A stretch of DNA of 64,000 bases from Eupeodes corollae (GCF_945859685.1 NC_079148.1:37273946-37337945), one strand, 5' to 3'; counted from the stretch's first letter, positions 1-10,658 are shown. Made by a program: numbers and translations. Notes: generated by a model from the letters alone, not told the origin.

Positions 1-30
1 GTTGCGCCACCCAATTTATTTATTTTTTTT
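1..30 (+). mobile_element. Possible 3' terminus of an RTE-type LINE
   Basis: The window opens with GTTGCGCCACCC followed by a TTTATTTATT tract. The same GTTGCGCCACC motif ends the RTE-type LINE at 59650-59680 just before its AT-rich tail, and its reverse complement begins the minus-strand copy near 17435. I infer that a plus-strand RTE copy ends here, with its body outside the window. The match is short, so confidence is limited. Confidence 0.4.
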
Positions 31-112
31 ACATCAAAAGGTGCAGGATTGAGGATGGACTGTTGAAAAACTTAAGAGGGTGTTTTTTTATTAACAATTT
101 GAAAGAGGAGAA

Positions 113-1364
113 AAGATAACTTCCCATCCTGTCTATCGATTTGTCTTGCTTAAAAGTTTGTTGATAGTACTCGTATCAATTTTTACCAAATTTGCGTATT
201 ATTTTTTGTAGATTTTATTTTTTATGAAAAAACGGACTGTTGGATTTTTATTTAAAAAATACTGAATATCGAAAACAATATTTTCTGTGAAACAAAATAA
301 GTTTGAAGCCAATATTTTTAATTTTTAAAAAGCTATTTTAGTCGATAGTAAATTTTTACCAAGTTTTAGAATTTTTGTTTAGAGTTTTATTTCTTGTAAA
401 AAAACTGTCAATTCGATTTTTCTCAAAATTTGCCCTAATGTTGAAAACAATATTTCCTATAAGATGAAATTAGTTAGAAGCTATTATCTCAAATTTTTAA
501 AAAGCTATTTGAGTCGAAAATAATTTTTACCAACTTTTGTTAATTTTTTTCGGTTTTAATTTTTTTTTTACAAAAACTGTCAATTCGATTTTTTCAAAAT
601 TTTACTGGATTTTTTGAAAGTTAAAAGTAGTTTAAAGACAATATCTACAATTTTTGAAAAGGTATTTGAGTCAAAAATAAATTTTTAACAACTTTAAGTA
701 ATGTATTTTTTAGATTTTTATTTTTTATAAAAAAAACTGTCAATGCAATTTTCTCACAATTAAGCGAATATTGAAAACAATATTTCTTATAAGATAAAAT
801 TAGTTTGAAGAATAAATTTCAACTTTTTGAAAAGATATTTGAATCGATATTCAATTTTTACCAACTTTTGTTTATTTTTTTTGGTTTTTGATTTTTTGTA
901 AAAAAAAAAAACGGTCAATTCGATTTTTTTTTAATTTTACTGAATGTTGACAACAATATTTTTTGAAAGATAAAAGTAATTTAATGCCAATATCTCAAAC
1001 TTTTGAAAAGATATTTGAGTCGAAAATAAATTTTTACCAACTTTTATTAATTTTTTTTAGGTTTTTATTTTTTGTAAAAAAAACTGTTAATTCTATTTTT
1101 CTCAAAATTTTATCAGATGTCAAAAACATCATTATTCGTTGCACAAAATTGTTTTGGAGATGAAATCATATTTTAGTCGTAAAATTTTTGAGGTGACAAA
1201 TTTTTTTTCAGTTTATTTTGATTTATAAAAAAACCGTTAGTGTATTATTTCAAAAAATATACTGCTTTGATATAACGTTACATTATATTTATAAAATTTA
1301 ACTCAAGTTGTAGCGTTTTTGGTTCGTAAGATATTTAGGGTTAACCAAAATGTTCACCTTTTTT
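113..1364 (+). repeat. Family A arm, copy 1, inner and middle part
   Basis: Non-coding AT-rich repeat sharing its beginning (GATAACTTCCCATC followed by TTGTCTTGCTTAAAAG) with copies at 37411 and 46633 and, inverted, at 46159. It is built of about six diverged units of roughly 170 bp, beginning near 185, 353, 525, 685, 855 and 1035. Each unit carries a 'ttgagtcgaaa', 'tttttaccaactttt' and 'actgtcaattcgattttt' phase. The arm stops abruptly at 1364, after 'gttcaccttttt', where family B begins; its outer end resumes near 3196. ORFs here are AT-rich chance frames. Confidence 0.8.
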
Positions 1365-2190
1365 ACTTGCTACATATAGGAACTATATGGCAAGTTTTGC
1401 ATTCGTGCAAAATTTCGAACTCGAGATTTTAATCAAACATGATATTACGATGGTAGAGAAGTCGAAAAAAGTGGGTCCCGCGATTCCGTCCGGTCGGTTT
1501 TGTCTGTCTGTCCACGCTCCTACAGCCTAAACCATTGGGCCGATGGAGTTCAAACTTGGAAGTTAAGGTTTTGAGCAAATTCGCGTTGGGTGTGTTTTTC
1601 ATTTTTTTTTAAGATCAAAACTAACAGGGGCTCCCATACAATTTTTTTGGTCAAAAAACGAAAATTCGAATTTTCTCTAAAATTTTATTTTTTAATTTGG
1701 CTTCTTTTAATAAGAAAAACATATTTTTGTATTGCTCAGGAATGGTACGCCGATAGAACCGTTATTTTGTTTTTTAATTTTCTCAGCAACTTATGAACCG
1801 ATTTCAATAATTTTTTTTCTGAATAAGCTCTTATATTGCTTGAACAATATTTCATTATCAAAAGTGCATTTTTTTATTGTTTGGATTTTTAAAAAAAATA
1901 TTGACATTTTTTTTTTTTTCAAAATTCGATATACTAAAAACGGTAAACATTTTTTTACAAAATTCAAATACATAGCGTATATTTTTAATCTTTAAGCAAC
2001 TGCGTACCAAAAATATTTTTAGAACAAAATTGAAAAATTTTATATATAAAAAATTAATTTAAAAAAAAACGCTCTAACGATTTTCAAAAAAAAAAATGGA
2101 AAAATCAAAGGTTTTTTGATTTTTAAAATGGCATTTAAATTTTTGAAGACAAAATTATTTTTCAGGTAAAATTTTGAATCTTAAAATATT
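1365..2190 (+). repeat. Family B repeat, copy 1, inserted in family A
   Basis: Begins ACTTGCTACATATAGGAAC exactly where family A is interrupted. Contains a CCGTCCGGTCGGTTTTGTC segment around 1486-1504 and then long T-rich sequence. The reverse complement of the same sequence, shortened by deletion, lies at 38570-39055, ending GCAAGT, and a third minus-strand piece is at 26690-26935. A ~60-bp segment (2127-2185, starting ATGGCATTTAAAT) is repeated directly at 3053-3112. No protein-coding capacity is visible. I infer a non-autonomous mobile element; its class is unknown. Confidence 0.65.
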
Positions 2191-2231
2191 TTTTTTAAAT
2201 TATTTTAATTTAATTATTTTTATTTTTAGTA

Positions 2232-2610
2232 AATTATTTTGACAAAATTTTAATTACATTCCCATCTTTTATCCAATTTAATGCATTTGGTACAATTTAT
2301 GTATTTTTATAACTATAACTATTGTAAATACCAACTATGGCCGTGTAACGATTATGATATGTTTAATCAACAATCTATTTTAAAGTGTCTATCAAGAAGT
2401 ATTGTCTTGGTACTTTTGTATATTAAGTTTTAAAATATTATTCTTTAAGAATAAGGTTGTTTAACATATATTTTACTTATATAATATTATTATATAAAAG
2501 AATTAATACTTAGTACTAGTTAAAGAAACGTACAACCTCTACAACTACTGCTTACGTGTCACTTCATAACTAAAATCCAAAACGCACAAGAGCCTGACTG
2601 TAACCAACAC
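2232..2610 (+). repeat. Family D repeat, copy 1
   Basis: AT-rich segment whose reverse complement is recognisable at 37095-37338. Shared landmarks include GCATTTGGTACA, ACTATAACTATTGTAAATAC and an ACAACCTCTACAACTACTGC block. It lies between B (1365-2190) and the B-like direct repeat at 3053-3112, so D may have been inserted in B or be its internal part. Non-coding. Confidence 0.6.
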
Positions 2611-3195
2611 ATGAATAGCAATTTCTTAAACTTTAACAAAAAAAATAAACTGATCGGAATAACTCCATGTTTGCGCTGAAAACTTGTAGGAAAGAAGGAT
2701 ACCTACCAATGACATTCTTTCACTATCATCATAAACATGTCATTATTTATCTGCAAAAAGCTAAGCACACGAAGTGAATTATTCTATGTTTGTTTTAGAC
2801 ACCTACCTAACTACACAATCAATAGGTGATCGCTTTACAATTTAAACATACATATTTTTCCTCTTTCTTACCTTCAGATAATTTACTTTCCATCCTGGTT
2901 CTTCTAATATGAAATTAAAATAAGGCTATCTAATTGAACAAAATAGTTAAACAATTGTTTTCGTTAAGTACGGTTACAAGTATATTTTTCTTGCGGGATG
3001 AAATGTCCTTGGATGAGTTGTGTGGATGAATTGCTGGTTTTTTTGACAAATCAAATGGCATTTATATCTTTGAAGACAAACTTATTTTACAGATATATTT
3101 TAAAATCTTATATAAGTACTTTTTTTAAACAGACTTTTTGCATACAGTAGCAAGTTCGTGCGACCCAGTCGTGCATTTTATTTCATACTAATACT
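2611..3195. other. AT-rich filler with B-like direct repeat
   Basis: No gene is seen. Positions 3053-3112 repeat the B segment at 2127-2185 in direct orientation (ATGGCATTTATATC versus ATGGCATTTAAAT). Sequence from about 3120 to 3195 is not matched elsewhere in the window by eye, and family A resumes near 3196. Confidence 0.5.
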
Positions 3196-3407
3196 AATGT
3201 ATAACAAAAATGATTTGAAATCGATATCTCTTCTGGTTCTTGAGCTACGGACGAGGTAAAAAACGTCGCGAACGTACGTACACACGCACGCACAGACATC
3301 TTTCTAAAAATCTTTTATTTTGACTCTAGGGACCTTGAAACGTCGAGAAATGTCAAAATTTTCTATTTGACAATTCGGACCCATTACAATAACTTCCTAT
3401 GGGAAGT
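3196..3407 (+). repeat. Family A arm, copy 1, outer end
   Basis: Resumes family A with GAAATCGATATCTCTTCTGG, continues through an alternating ACGTACGTACACACGCACGC tract and the conserved GGGACCTTGAAACGTCGAG block, and ends in the quasi-palindrome ACTTCCTATGGGAAGT. The same end is present at 38565, at 47844 (shortened) and, inverted, at 45336. Four independent copies with the same terminus define a real element end. Confidence 0.8.
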
Positions 3408-5559
3408 AAAAAAAGGTTAAAATTTTGGTTGACCCTTAATAGCTCACGAACAAATAACGTATACGACATCAATACAATTTTGTATGATATAATTTGACTT
3501 GATATCAAATAAGTATAATTAAAAAAAAAAAACAATCAAAAAAAAAAAATAATTTTCGCCTCGAATATTTTTTGAACAAGAATTGATATTAATTCTAAAA
3601 CATTTGTTTATACCAAGAATAAAGGGAAACAAATACAAAAATCTAATATGCCGCTAAAAATTTGATTTTACAACCCATTGTTAAGGGCTTTCCAAGATCT
3701 TAAACCTTTAATTTCGTTTTGCTAACTAGGAAACTTTTAGCAAATTAATCCTTTCAAAAATGATCGTTAAACCTCGAAAAGAATAAGTTCCTTATGAAAT
3801 TACACACACACACCCTTCGTAAGTATGTAAGAGACTTAATAAAAATTTATTAAATTGTAATGCAAATTCCCTTAAAAATGCTTGTCTCTAGTGTCAATTG
3901 CCAAGAGAAGTGTCATAGTACAATCAAAATTGTTAGAATCAGTCCTAAGAGTATAGAAAACTTGATATTAGTGTTGCTTTGATTTTGCATTCATTAAAAA
4001 CAAAGTGAGTCAAACACATACAAGTATACGAGTGTCCTGAAAATAATTCAACCGCTTTTCTATTTTGTTCACTTTTGATTCTGGATTGAATAGAAATACG
4101 AGTACGGATACATACTTCCCTGTCACTGTCTCTTCCTTTGGCTTGAGGGATGCCAAAAGGTGCTAAAAGTGGCTTCGGCTTCTTTATTGTACAAAATAAA
4201 AATCCTACAACTATCAACCGAGTCAAGCATCATACGGAACTCGGGAATTGTGGGAGACATCAGACATCAGTGCCTGTGCCAGCAATTCGAGAGGACAATA
4301 TTGTGTTGGAGTATATCCTTTGGGAATTCATCGCATGATGCTGCAGAATGGCTCTGACCTAAATTATCACCTCAGGCAATTAGAAAAGTATTTGCTCTAA
4401 TTGCATTGGGAAATCTATTTTTGTTCTCTTCTTCATGTTTTTTCCCACTGTATACAGCACTGTAGGTAGCTAACCTGTGTGATGTTGTCTTTCGTCCTTT
4501 AGTTGAATTTCTTCTGCCATTTTTTGTTTTCTTTTCGTTGTCTTTTATTTTATGTGAGAATTTTCTTTTTATTTTGTCAGCTTTATCCTTCTCTAGAGAA
4601 AGGATAAAGTTGTTTTTCATTTTTGTTTGTGTTGGTTTTGTTTTATTTTTGGTTTGCCTTGAATTTCTTATTTTGTGGAAAATAAGGATTTGCTAAAAGG
4701 GATGGAATGAATTGAAAGGATTTATAGATTGTTCTTAGATATAGATACCTACTTACCTTCTTTACTTCGCATCTCCTATCAAGCTCTGTTCTTGTACACT
4801 CATTTTACATTACGGTTAGGTTGATATTATCAAATTGAATTGGAGCTTTTGGTATCTGGTGCTGCTTATGTAGCTAAATACATTATGTACATATATCCGT
4901 ATATCTATATGTGAAGTACAGTGCATGACGTGCAATCGAAATGCTCCAGTAATGGAGTGCAATGTATACATTTAGAAATCTCTCGTTGTCCTTGAGAGGA
5001 GCATTTGACAAAATGTATAGAACACAAGTCAATAGACGTTACCTATGTGGATAGAGATATCCTGTATTCTCTATTCCTTGAGTCCTATATATATATAGGA
5101 TATATCGATTTACTTGGTGGATTTAAGATTATTGTAAGTGTATGGAATATCTTCTATCTAAACGCGGTAGTAAGTGTATCAGGAGGATAAAATTTGTTGA
5201 CCAATAAAGTTTGAAATACATGTAGTGTAGGTAGTAATCGTAGATAGTCGTTCGTTAGTTGTTCGTTTTTCGCAATAATCTTGAAACGTTTTTATACGTT
5301 TTCGGAAAATAAGGTTAGTATTTTAAAGTTTCGTGTAGATGTTAAGGAGTAAAATGATTAGAAGATTTAGACTTTAGCTATGTGTGTTTAAAACCTTGGA
5401 TATAGACCAACAATACTTCGACCATAAGAGTTAGAATTTGATTTTGCAATCGAGTTATTCAATGAACTTTTCGTTATTGGTGTCATTTTTAAGAAGTTCG
5501 AAAAGTGTATGGTATGCATAACATATTATTAAAGTTTAAAATGATTTCTATATTGATTT
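3408..5559. other. AT-rich intergenic DNA, no gene recognised
   Basis: About 2.1 kb with A-tracts (3525-3550), a short AC run near 3805-3815 and a TATATATATAGG run near 5085. Open frames on both strands between 3945 and 4620 are short, overlap each other and resemble no family. I see no repeat shared with the rest of the window. Confidence 0.5.
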
Positions 5560-6951
5560 TTGCTAAATTTAAACATCTTACTCAGCTTGTCAATGAGCCT
5601 ACTCGAATATCAGACCTTGACTTTTCTCACTTCTGATCCTGATAAGTACATACTCAGTGTATTGACGCAATATCTACATAATTTGTCGTATCAAACAAAT
5701 CCAGTGAATGAAAGATCTCTGAGGAGAACCGTTTGTTAGTACCACAAAGCCATCTGGGACGGTCTCAATAATTTGTTCAGGATCATTCACTGGTCAACAT
5801 GCTTCCTCGGTAGTGACGTAGACTCCAGTGTAAACATGCTAACTAGTATGGTTCCTATGGAAAATGAAACCTTTGCAAGCCAAAAAGGTCTGCGACGCCC
5901 AGAATTGGAGGAACGAATTTTTGCATGACCAAAAAATACGGTGAAAGATACTTCAATGTTCCAAAGGTAGTAAGAATATTTGATCATTCGCAAAAAACGA
6001 TAAAAAATTCTAAGTATTTTTCGGTCCCTACTCCTTTTGTCAATGACACTACTTTAGTTCGCTCTATCGAGAATTCTAATTTACCTGATAGTGTCATGGC
6101 ACCACTTGAAAGCGTTAATGAGTCTTTCGGACCTATCTTATTTCTTACTCAAACTGTGGCGATAGTCCTAAAAGATCTCAACATACATAAATCCGCTGGT
6201 CTGATGGTATACCCCGTATTACTCTGAAGAAGTGTTCCATGCTAGTAAAACCACTGCGTAAGCTTTCTATTTATCCTATTCTTTTGGGATCATTCCGACT
6301 AGTTGCAAAACAGCATTTGTTTACCCAATTCCAAAAGAGGTGAATCTTCTTCTCCCTCAAAATATCTGCAGAAAGCACTACGCTACTTCTTTCTGAGTTC
6401 ATAGAAAAGCTGTTTAATTATCAGCTTAGGAAATATCTTGAGGAACAAAACCTTCTTAATGACCGGCAGTGACCTCATGGTCTCTCCTCGCACCGAACAA
6501 TGGAACAAATCTTTCCATCGTTTTGAAGAAAGTAAGATCATTGCACTTGATACTTAAAAGGCATTTGATAAATTCTGGCATCTAGCTCTCTTATCGAAAA
6601 TGCATGCTTTTGGCATTAATGAATCCTTTCTTTTGCTGGATTAGGAATTTTCTTTTGAACCGTTCAGGGCAGGTTGTTTTGGAAGCAAAGGTCTGAAACC
6701 CATAATATTAATGCTGGTGTGCCCCAGGGCTCCGAATTGTCTCCGATCCTTTTCCTTATTTTTATAAATGATCTCCTGTCTGCAACTTCTGATCCATTTC
6801 ATTACTTCGCTGACAATAGCATATTCATTTCCAGACCCACATCCCTCCTTATCGAATGTGGAACAGCTTTAAAAATGACTGCAGACATTAGCATCACTCG
6901 AACATCGTCGTAAAGTTTCTTTTCTCAAGCTTTTCTAAAGTTCTTTCAATG
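5560..6951 (+). pseudogene. LINE family F, copy 1, 5' part (endonuclease end and reverse transcriptase)
   Basis: Degenerate non-LTR retrotransposon. Frames with stops give an endonuclease C-terminal motif (QLVNEPTRISD, near 5590), the endonuclease-RT linker (5925-6227, ending in a KDLNIHKSAG motif) and RT with NAGVPQGSELSPILF and a degraded FADN catalytic box (6710-6830). The order and residues match the better F copy at 27010-28480. A deletion near 6885 removes about 0.4 kb of the RT thumb region. The copy is interrupted at 6951 by an LTR element, continues at 10659-10709, is interrupted again, and ends at 13710-13890. It cannot encode a working protein. F belongs to the Jockey/CR1 supergroup; the exact clade is unsure. 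Confidence 0.85.
6947..6951 (+). repeat. 5-bp target site duplication, left copy
   Basis: CAATG directly before the 5' LTR is repeated immediately after the 3' LTR at 10659-10663. A 5-bp duplication fits Ty3/gypsy-type integration and marks both ends of the insertion. Confidence 0.85.
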
Positions 6952-7228
6952 TGTCACATATTGACGGACAACCCTGTTCAGAGCTAGGACCGATCAGGTT
7001 GCCGAACGGGCCCATAGGTCGTTTTGACAACTATGTGCCATTTGTCGTTTGTTCTGTGCATTCATCATTTTTCATTATTCATAACCACTCAGCCATGGAA
7101 GCAATAGTTTAATTAACTTCATTTTCTTTTACCAAATAATATTTACTTATAATAAATTTCTTTATATCAAATACCTAAACTCTTTTTAATATATTAAATA
7201 AAAGAAAGAAAAGAAAAATATACAACAA
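6952..7228 (+). repeat. 5' long terminal repeat
   Basis: A 277-bp direct repeat beginning TGTCACATATTGACGG and ending ATATACAACA, so it has the usual TG...CA ends. An AATAAA at 7151-7156 could serve as polyadenylation signal. It differs from the 3' LTR by C/T near 6994, T/C near 7053 and one A in the run near 7201. Confidence 0.92.
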
Positions 7229-7230
7229 TT

Positions 7231-7250
7231 GGCGAACGAGTCTGTGGAGT
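7231..7250 (+). promoter_or_regulatory. Candidate tRNA primer-binding site
   Basis: TGGCGAACGAGTCTGTGG starts two bases after the 5' LTR. A TGG start at this position is expected because tRNAs end in CCA. I did not assign the tRNA. Confidence 0.6.
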
Positions 7251-7483
7251 AAAACCCAGAACAAATTACATGAGCACATATATACAAATTTCAACGAGGG
7301 AAGAAACATTTTGAGGTTAAGTTACAGCGTGTAAATTGTTTGGTAAATTGAGGTACGTACATACTTATTACACAAATTACATACTTTTTACAAATATTAC
7401 AAACGAACTGCACTACGCCAAGACTTAAACTAAAAATAAAATAAATTCAAATTCATATATACTCGAGAAAAGTCATCAGCGTC

Positions 7484-8227
7484 ATGTCAACTGCTAACAT
7501 CGATGACACCTTGAAGAAATTAGTCGAAGCTCTTCTTCAGGTCCCTACAAAAATAACCCCTGGGACTCCAGCTCAACCATCTCAAGGCATAAATTTGCAA
7601 TCATTCGACGAAAATAATGAAACTTTTGATTCGTATTTACAAAGAGTCGAAAATTATTTGGACCTCAGAGGTTGGTCATGCAAAGATGTAGAAGGTGACA
7701 AAATTTGCGTCAAAATATTGCTTAATTGTCTTAGCCCAAAACTATATCACACCCTAACATGTTTGACCGCCCCTGATAATCCAAAAACCAAAAAATTTCA
7801 AGATTTAATAGCTTTGTTACGTTCGCATTTATGCCCTATACCGAGCGAAATTTCTGAACAGCATAAATTTTCAAACGGAGTTCAGCACGAGGGGGAGTCT
7901 ATCGCAAATTTTTAAGCCGACTTAAAGAAGATGTCTACACATTGCAACTTTGTATGCAGCAGTTGTAAAAATTCAACTAATTCAACTCATCTTAGATCGC
8001 AATTCGTTAGGGGAATTCGCGACAATGATATTCGTGAACGACTCTTACAACAAGATGCTAGCAAAACTTTCGAAGATGCAGTTAAACTTGCACTGTCAAT
8101 AGAATCTTCGAAGATCGAAAGTAAGGAAATTCGTAATCAATCCCAAGTAAACCAAATCAAAAATAATTTCAAAACAAAGAAAAACAATTTTATAAAAAAA
8201 AAGTATAAACAATACGAACAAAAGTAA
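7484..8227 (+). pseudogene. gag: gag of the LTR element (capsid region), broken
   Basis: An ATG at 7484 opens a frame of retrotransposon Gag character: a helical capsid-like region with GWSCKDVEGDKICVKILLN and, after an in-frame TAA at 7913-7915, the motif QFVRGIRDNDIRERLLQ typical of Ty3/gypsy Gag. Both halves lie in the same frame, so the TAA is a simple nonsense change. The frame ends at 8225-8227. The nucleocapsid zinc knuckles lie in the next frame, reached after an A9 run at 8194-8202, so either an indel or a ribosomal frameshift separates capsid from nucleocapsid. An indel is likelier, because a frameshift site is normally after the nucleocapsid. Confidence 0.85.
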
Positions 8228-8228
8228 T

Positions 8229-10004
8229 TCATATTCGAAATTCAGCAAAATAAAAGGCAAATGTTTCAAATGTGGCCAAACTAGTCACAAAGCTAATACA
8301 TGCCCACACAAAAATCTTAAATGCCACAAATGCAAGAAGAGTGGACACGTTCAAGAAGTTTGCTTCGGTGACAAAATAGCTGAAAATCGTGCTATCGGAA
8401 TTTCTACATACGATTACGATAACGATGAAACCGATTCCGATGCTCTTGAGGACATCAACACTATACAAATAGTACAAGTGAACAACATACATAATGAAAA
8501 ATTCATGATAAATGTTAACATCGAAGATGCACAATGCTTAATGGAAGTGGATACGGGTGCGGCGGTCTCAACAATGTCATTACAATGTCAAGAAAAATTA
8601 CTTCCGGATATTAGACTAAAGCCGACTTCATTACAATTACGAACGTATACGGGTGAAATAATACATCCTGTCGGTAAAGCTAAAGTGAATGTCTCGCATA
8701 AGAGCACAGTAGTACAATGTGATTTATACGTCATTAATGCAAAAGTAGATGCGATACTTGGCCGAGAATGGTTTCGAAAATTAGAATTGAATATACTAGA
8801 CTTGAAATCACTTGTAAGTGAAATGAACGAAAGTCAATGCAAGAACGAGATTGACAAAATCTTAAATGACTACAATGACATTTTCGTAGAAACTACCGGC
8901 AAAATTCCAAATTACAAATGTAAACTAGAACTCCAAGAAAACATGACCCCAAAATTTATAAGACATCGTCCCGTTCCATACGCGTTAAAAGATAGAATCG
9001 AAAATGAATTATCACGGTTAGAAAACAGTGGGACAATTGAAAAGGTAGAGTTTTCGCAGTGGGGTACACCCATCGTCCCAGTAGTAAAGAAGAACGGCGA
9101 TATTCGCTTATGTGCCGATTATAAAATCACAATCAACAAGGCTATCAAAGATGACAGCTACCCGATACCGACAGTCGATGATATCTTTGCAAAAATGAGC
9201 GGTGGAAAATACTTTATGGCACTGGATCTACACCAAGCCTATTTACATATGGAAGTGGATGAAAACACTTCAATACTACAAGCAATAAGTACACATAAAG
9301 GCACTTACAAGGTAAAGCGACTGATGTTTGGTGTGAAAGCAGCCCCGAAAATTTGGCAGAGATTTATGGATTCAATTCTTCAAGACATCGATGGAGTATC
9401 ATGCTTTTTTGACGACATTAAACTACAAGGAAGTACCTATGAAGAGCTGCTAGTACGTTTCAAACAAGTTCTTCAAAGATTACGTTCACACGGGCTACAC
9501 CTGAACAAAACTAAATGCCAATTTCTACTTGACCACATTACGTATTTGGGTCATTACATTGATAAACTGGGTATTAAACCAATGAACGACAAAATCCAAA
9601 GTATTCAAAATTGCGCTTGACCAACAAACGTTTCGGAAGCTCGAACATTTTTAGGTTTAGTAAATTACTACCAAAAGTTTTTACCGAAATTAGCGTGTCG
9701 TTTACAGCCCATTTACAACCTATTGAAAAAAGATGTAAAATTTTACTGGTCAACTGAATGTGAAGAAATTTTTAAGCAAATTAAAAACGAAATTACTAGT
9801 ACAAAAGTGTTGATTCCATTTGATAACAAGCTACCCTTGTTCCTAGCTACGGATGCATCTCCAAATGGACTTGGAGCAGTAATTTCCCACATCGACGAAC
9901 ATCAGAATGAACGACCAATAGCTTTCGCATCGAGAACTTTAACAAATTCAGAAAAAATTACTCACAAATCTACAAAGAAGCCACTGCAATTATCTGGGGA
10001 TTAA
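8229..10004 (+). pseudogene. pol: Nucleocapsid knuckles, protease, reverse transcriptase and start of RNase H (pol)
   Basis: One frame carries two CCHC zinc knuckles (CFKCGQTSHKANTC and CHKCKKSGHVQEVC, 8262-8370), an aspartic protease (DTGAAVSTMS near 8550, later ILGREWF), and a Ty3/gypsy reverse transcriptase with RLCADYK, ALDLHQAYLHM, LMFGVKAAPKIWQRFM and the catalytic box FFDDI near 9410. An in-frame TGA at 9618-9620 interrupts the RT connection (FLGLVNYYQKFLPKL follows in the same frame). RNase H begins with LATDASPNGLGAVISH near 9840. The frame is lost at an A6 run, 9953-9958. The annotated ATG-initiated part is 8478-9620, but the frame is open upstream through the knuckles. Confidence 0.9.
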
Positions 10005-10370
10005 AGAAATTTTTCCAATATTGTTATGGCCGTAAGATAATATTGATCACAGATCACAAACCCTTAACCAGAATATTTCATCCAAATAAGGATTTACCAT
10101 CCATGTCAGCAGTAAGATTACTTCACTATGCAAATTTTTTATCAGGATTTGATTACGAGATTCGATATGGAAACACCAACACCAGCATCTACCATACCAA
10201 CACCAGCACCTACCACATCATCACCAGCCATTACGTATACACCACCGGAAGTGTCAACATCACCAAAACCTAAATCAAGCAGCCAACCAATCGCTCATCA
10301 ACCCTCTGCACCAGCAAGCCCAAGGCGGTCTAAGAGAACGAGAAGAGCACCAAACCGTCTCGACTTATAA
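9961..10370 (+). pseudogene. pol: RNase H remainder joined to the C-terminal pol tail
   Basis: In a shifted frame RNase H continues (IIWGLKKFFQY, ITDHKPLTRIFHP, LLHYANFLSGFDYEIRY). Near 10165-10175 it jumps into a Pro/Thr/Ser-rich tail that ends RRSKRTRRAPNRLDL just before the polypurine tract, in a different frame. In full Ty3/gypsy elements the integrase (zinc-binding HHCC and DDE core) lies between these parts; neither is present. A short ACCAACACCAGC repeat at 10170-10215 sits at the junction and could have mediated the deletion. Confidence 0.85.
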
Positions 10371-10382
10371 GGAGGGAAAAGT
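10369..10382 (+). promoter_or_regulatory. Polypurine tract
   Basis: AAGGAGGGAAAAG(T) directly precedes the TG of the 3' LTR, the expected position of the plus-strand primer. Confidence 0.8.
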
Positions 10383-10658
10383 TGTCACATATTGACGGAC
10401 AACCCTGTTCAGAGCTAGGACCGATTAGGTTGCCGAACGGGCCCATAGGTCGTTTTGACAACTATGTGCCATTTGTCGTTTGTCCTGTGCATTCATCATT
10501 TTTCATTATTCATAACCACTCAGCCATGGAAGCAATAGTTTAATTAACTTCATTTTCTTTTACCAAATAATATTTACTTATAATAAATTTCTTTATATCA
10601 AATACCTAAACTCTTTTTAATATATTAAATAAAAGAAAGAAAAGAAAAATATACAACA
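10383..10658 (+). repeat. 3' long terminal repeat
   Basis: A 276-bp repeat of the LTR at 6952-7228 with two substitutions and one single-base indel. It ends ATATACAACA and is followed by CAATG, the right copy of the target duplication (10659-10663). Confidence 0.92.

Larger units (their letters stand above)
6952..10658 (+). mobile_element. Young Ty3/gypsy-type LTR retrotransposon lacking integrase
   Basis: A 3.7-kb element flanked by CAATG duplications, inserted into LINE F. Order: 5' LTR, primer-binding region, gag, zinc knuckles, aspartic protease, RT, RNase H, a Pro/Thr-rich pol tail, polypurine tract, 3' LTR. The two LTRs differ at only two bases and one A-run indel over about 277 bp, so insertion was recent. 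The body carries in-frame stops at 7913 and 9618, frame changes at A-runs near 8194 and 9953, and a deletion near 10165-10175 that removes the integrase core. No env-like frame is seen. It could only move with proteins supplied by an intact relative. Confidence 0.9.

Noticed and set aside
113..2100. CRISPR-like array suggested by regularly spaced repeats
   Set aside because: Units are ~170 bp, diverged and contiguous, in a eukaryotic AT-rich context; there are no short identical repeats with unique spacers and no cas genes.
3945..4620. Short frames of 60-90 codons on both strands
   Set aside because: No family resemblance; mutually overlapping.
8194..8202. Programmed gag-pol frameshift at the A9 run
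   Set aside because: The shift would fall before the nucleocapsid knuckles, whereas in this class they belong to Gag; with other lesions present an indel is simpler.
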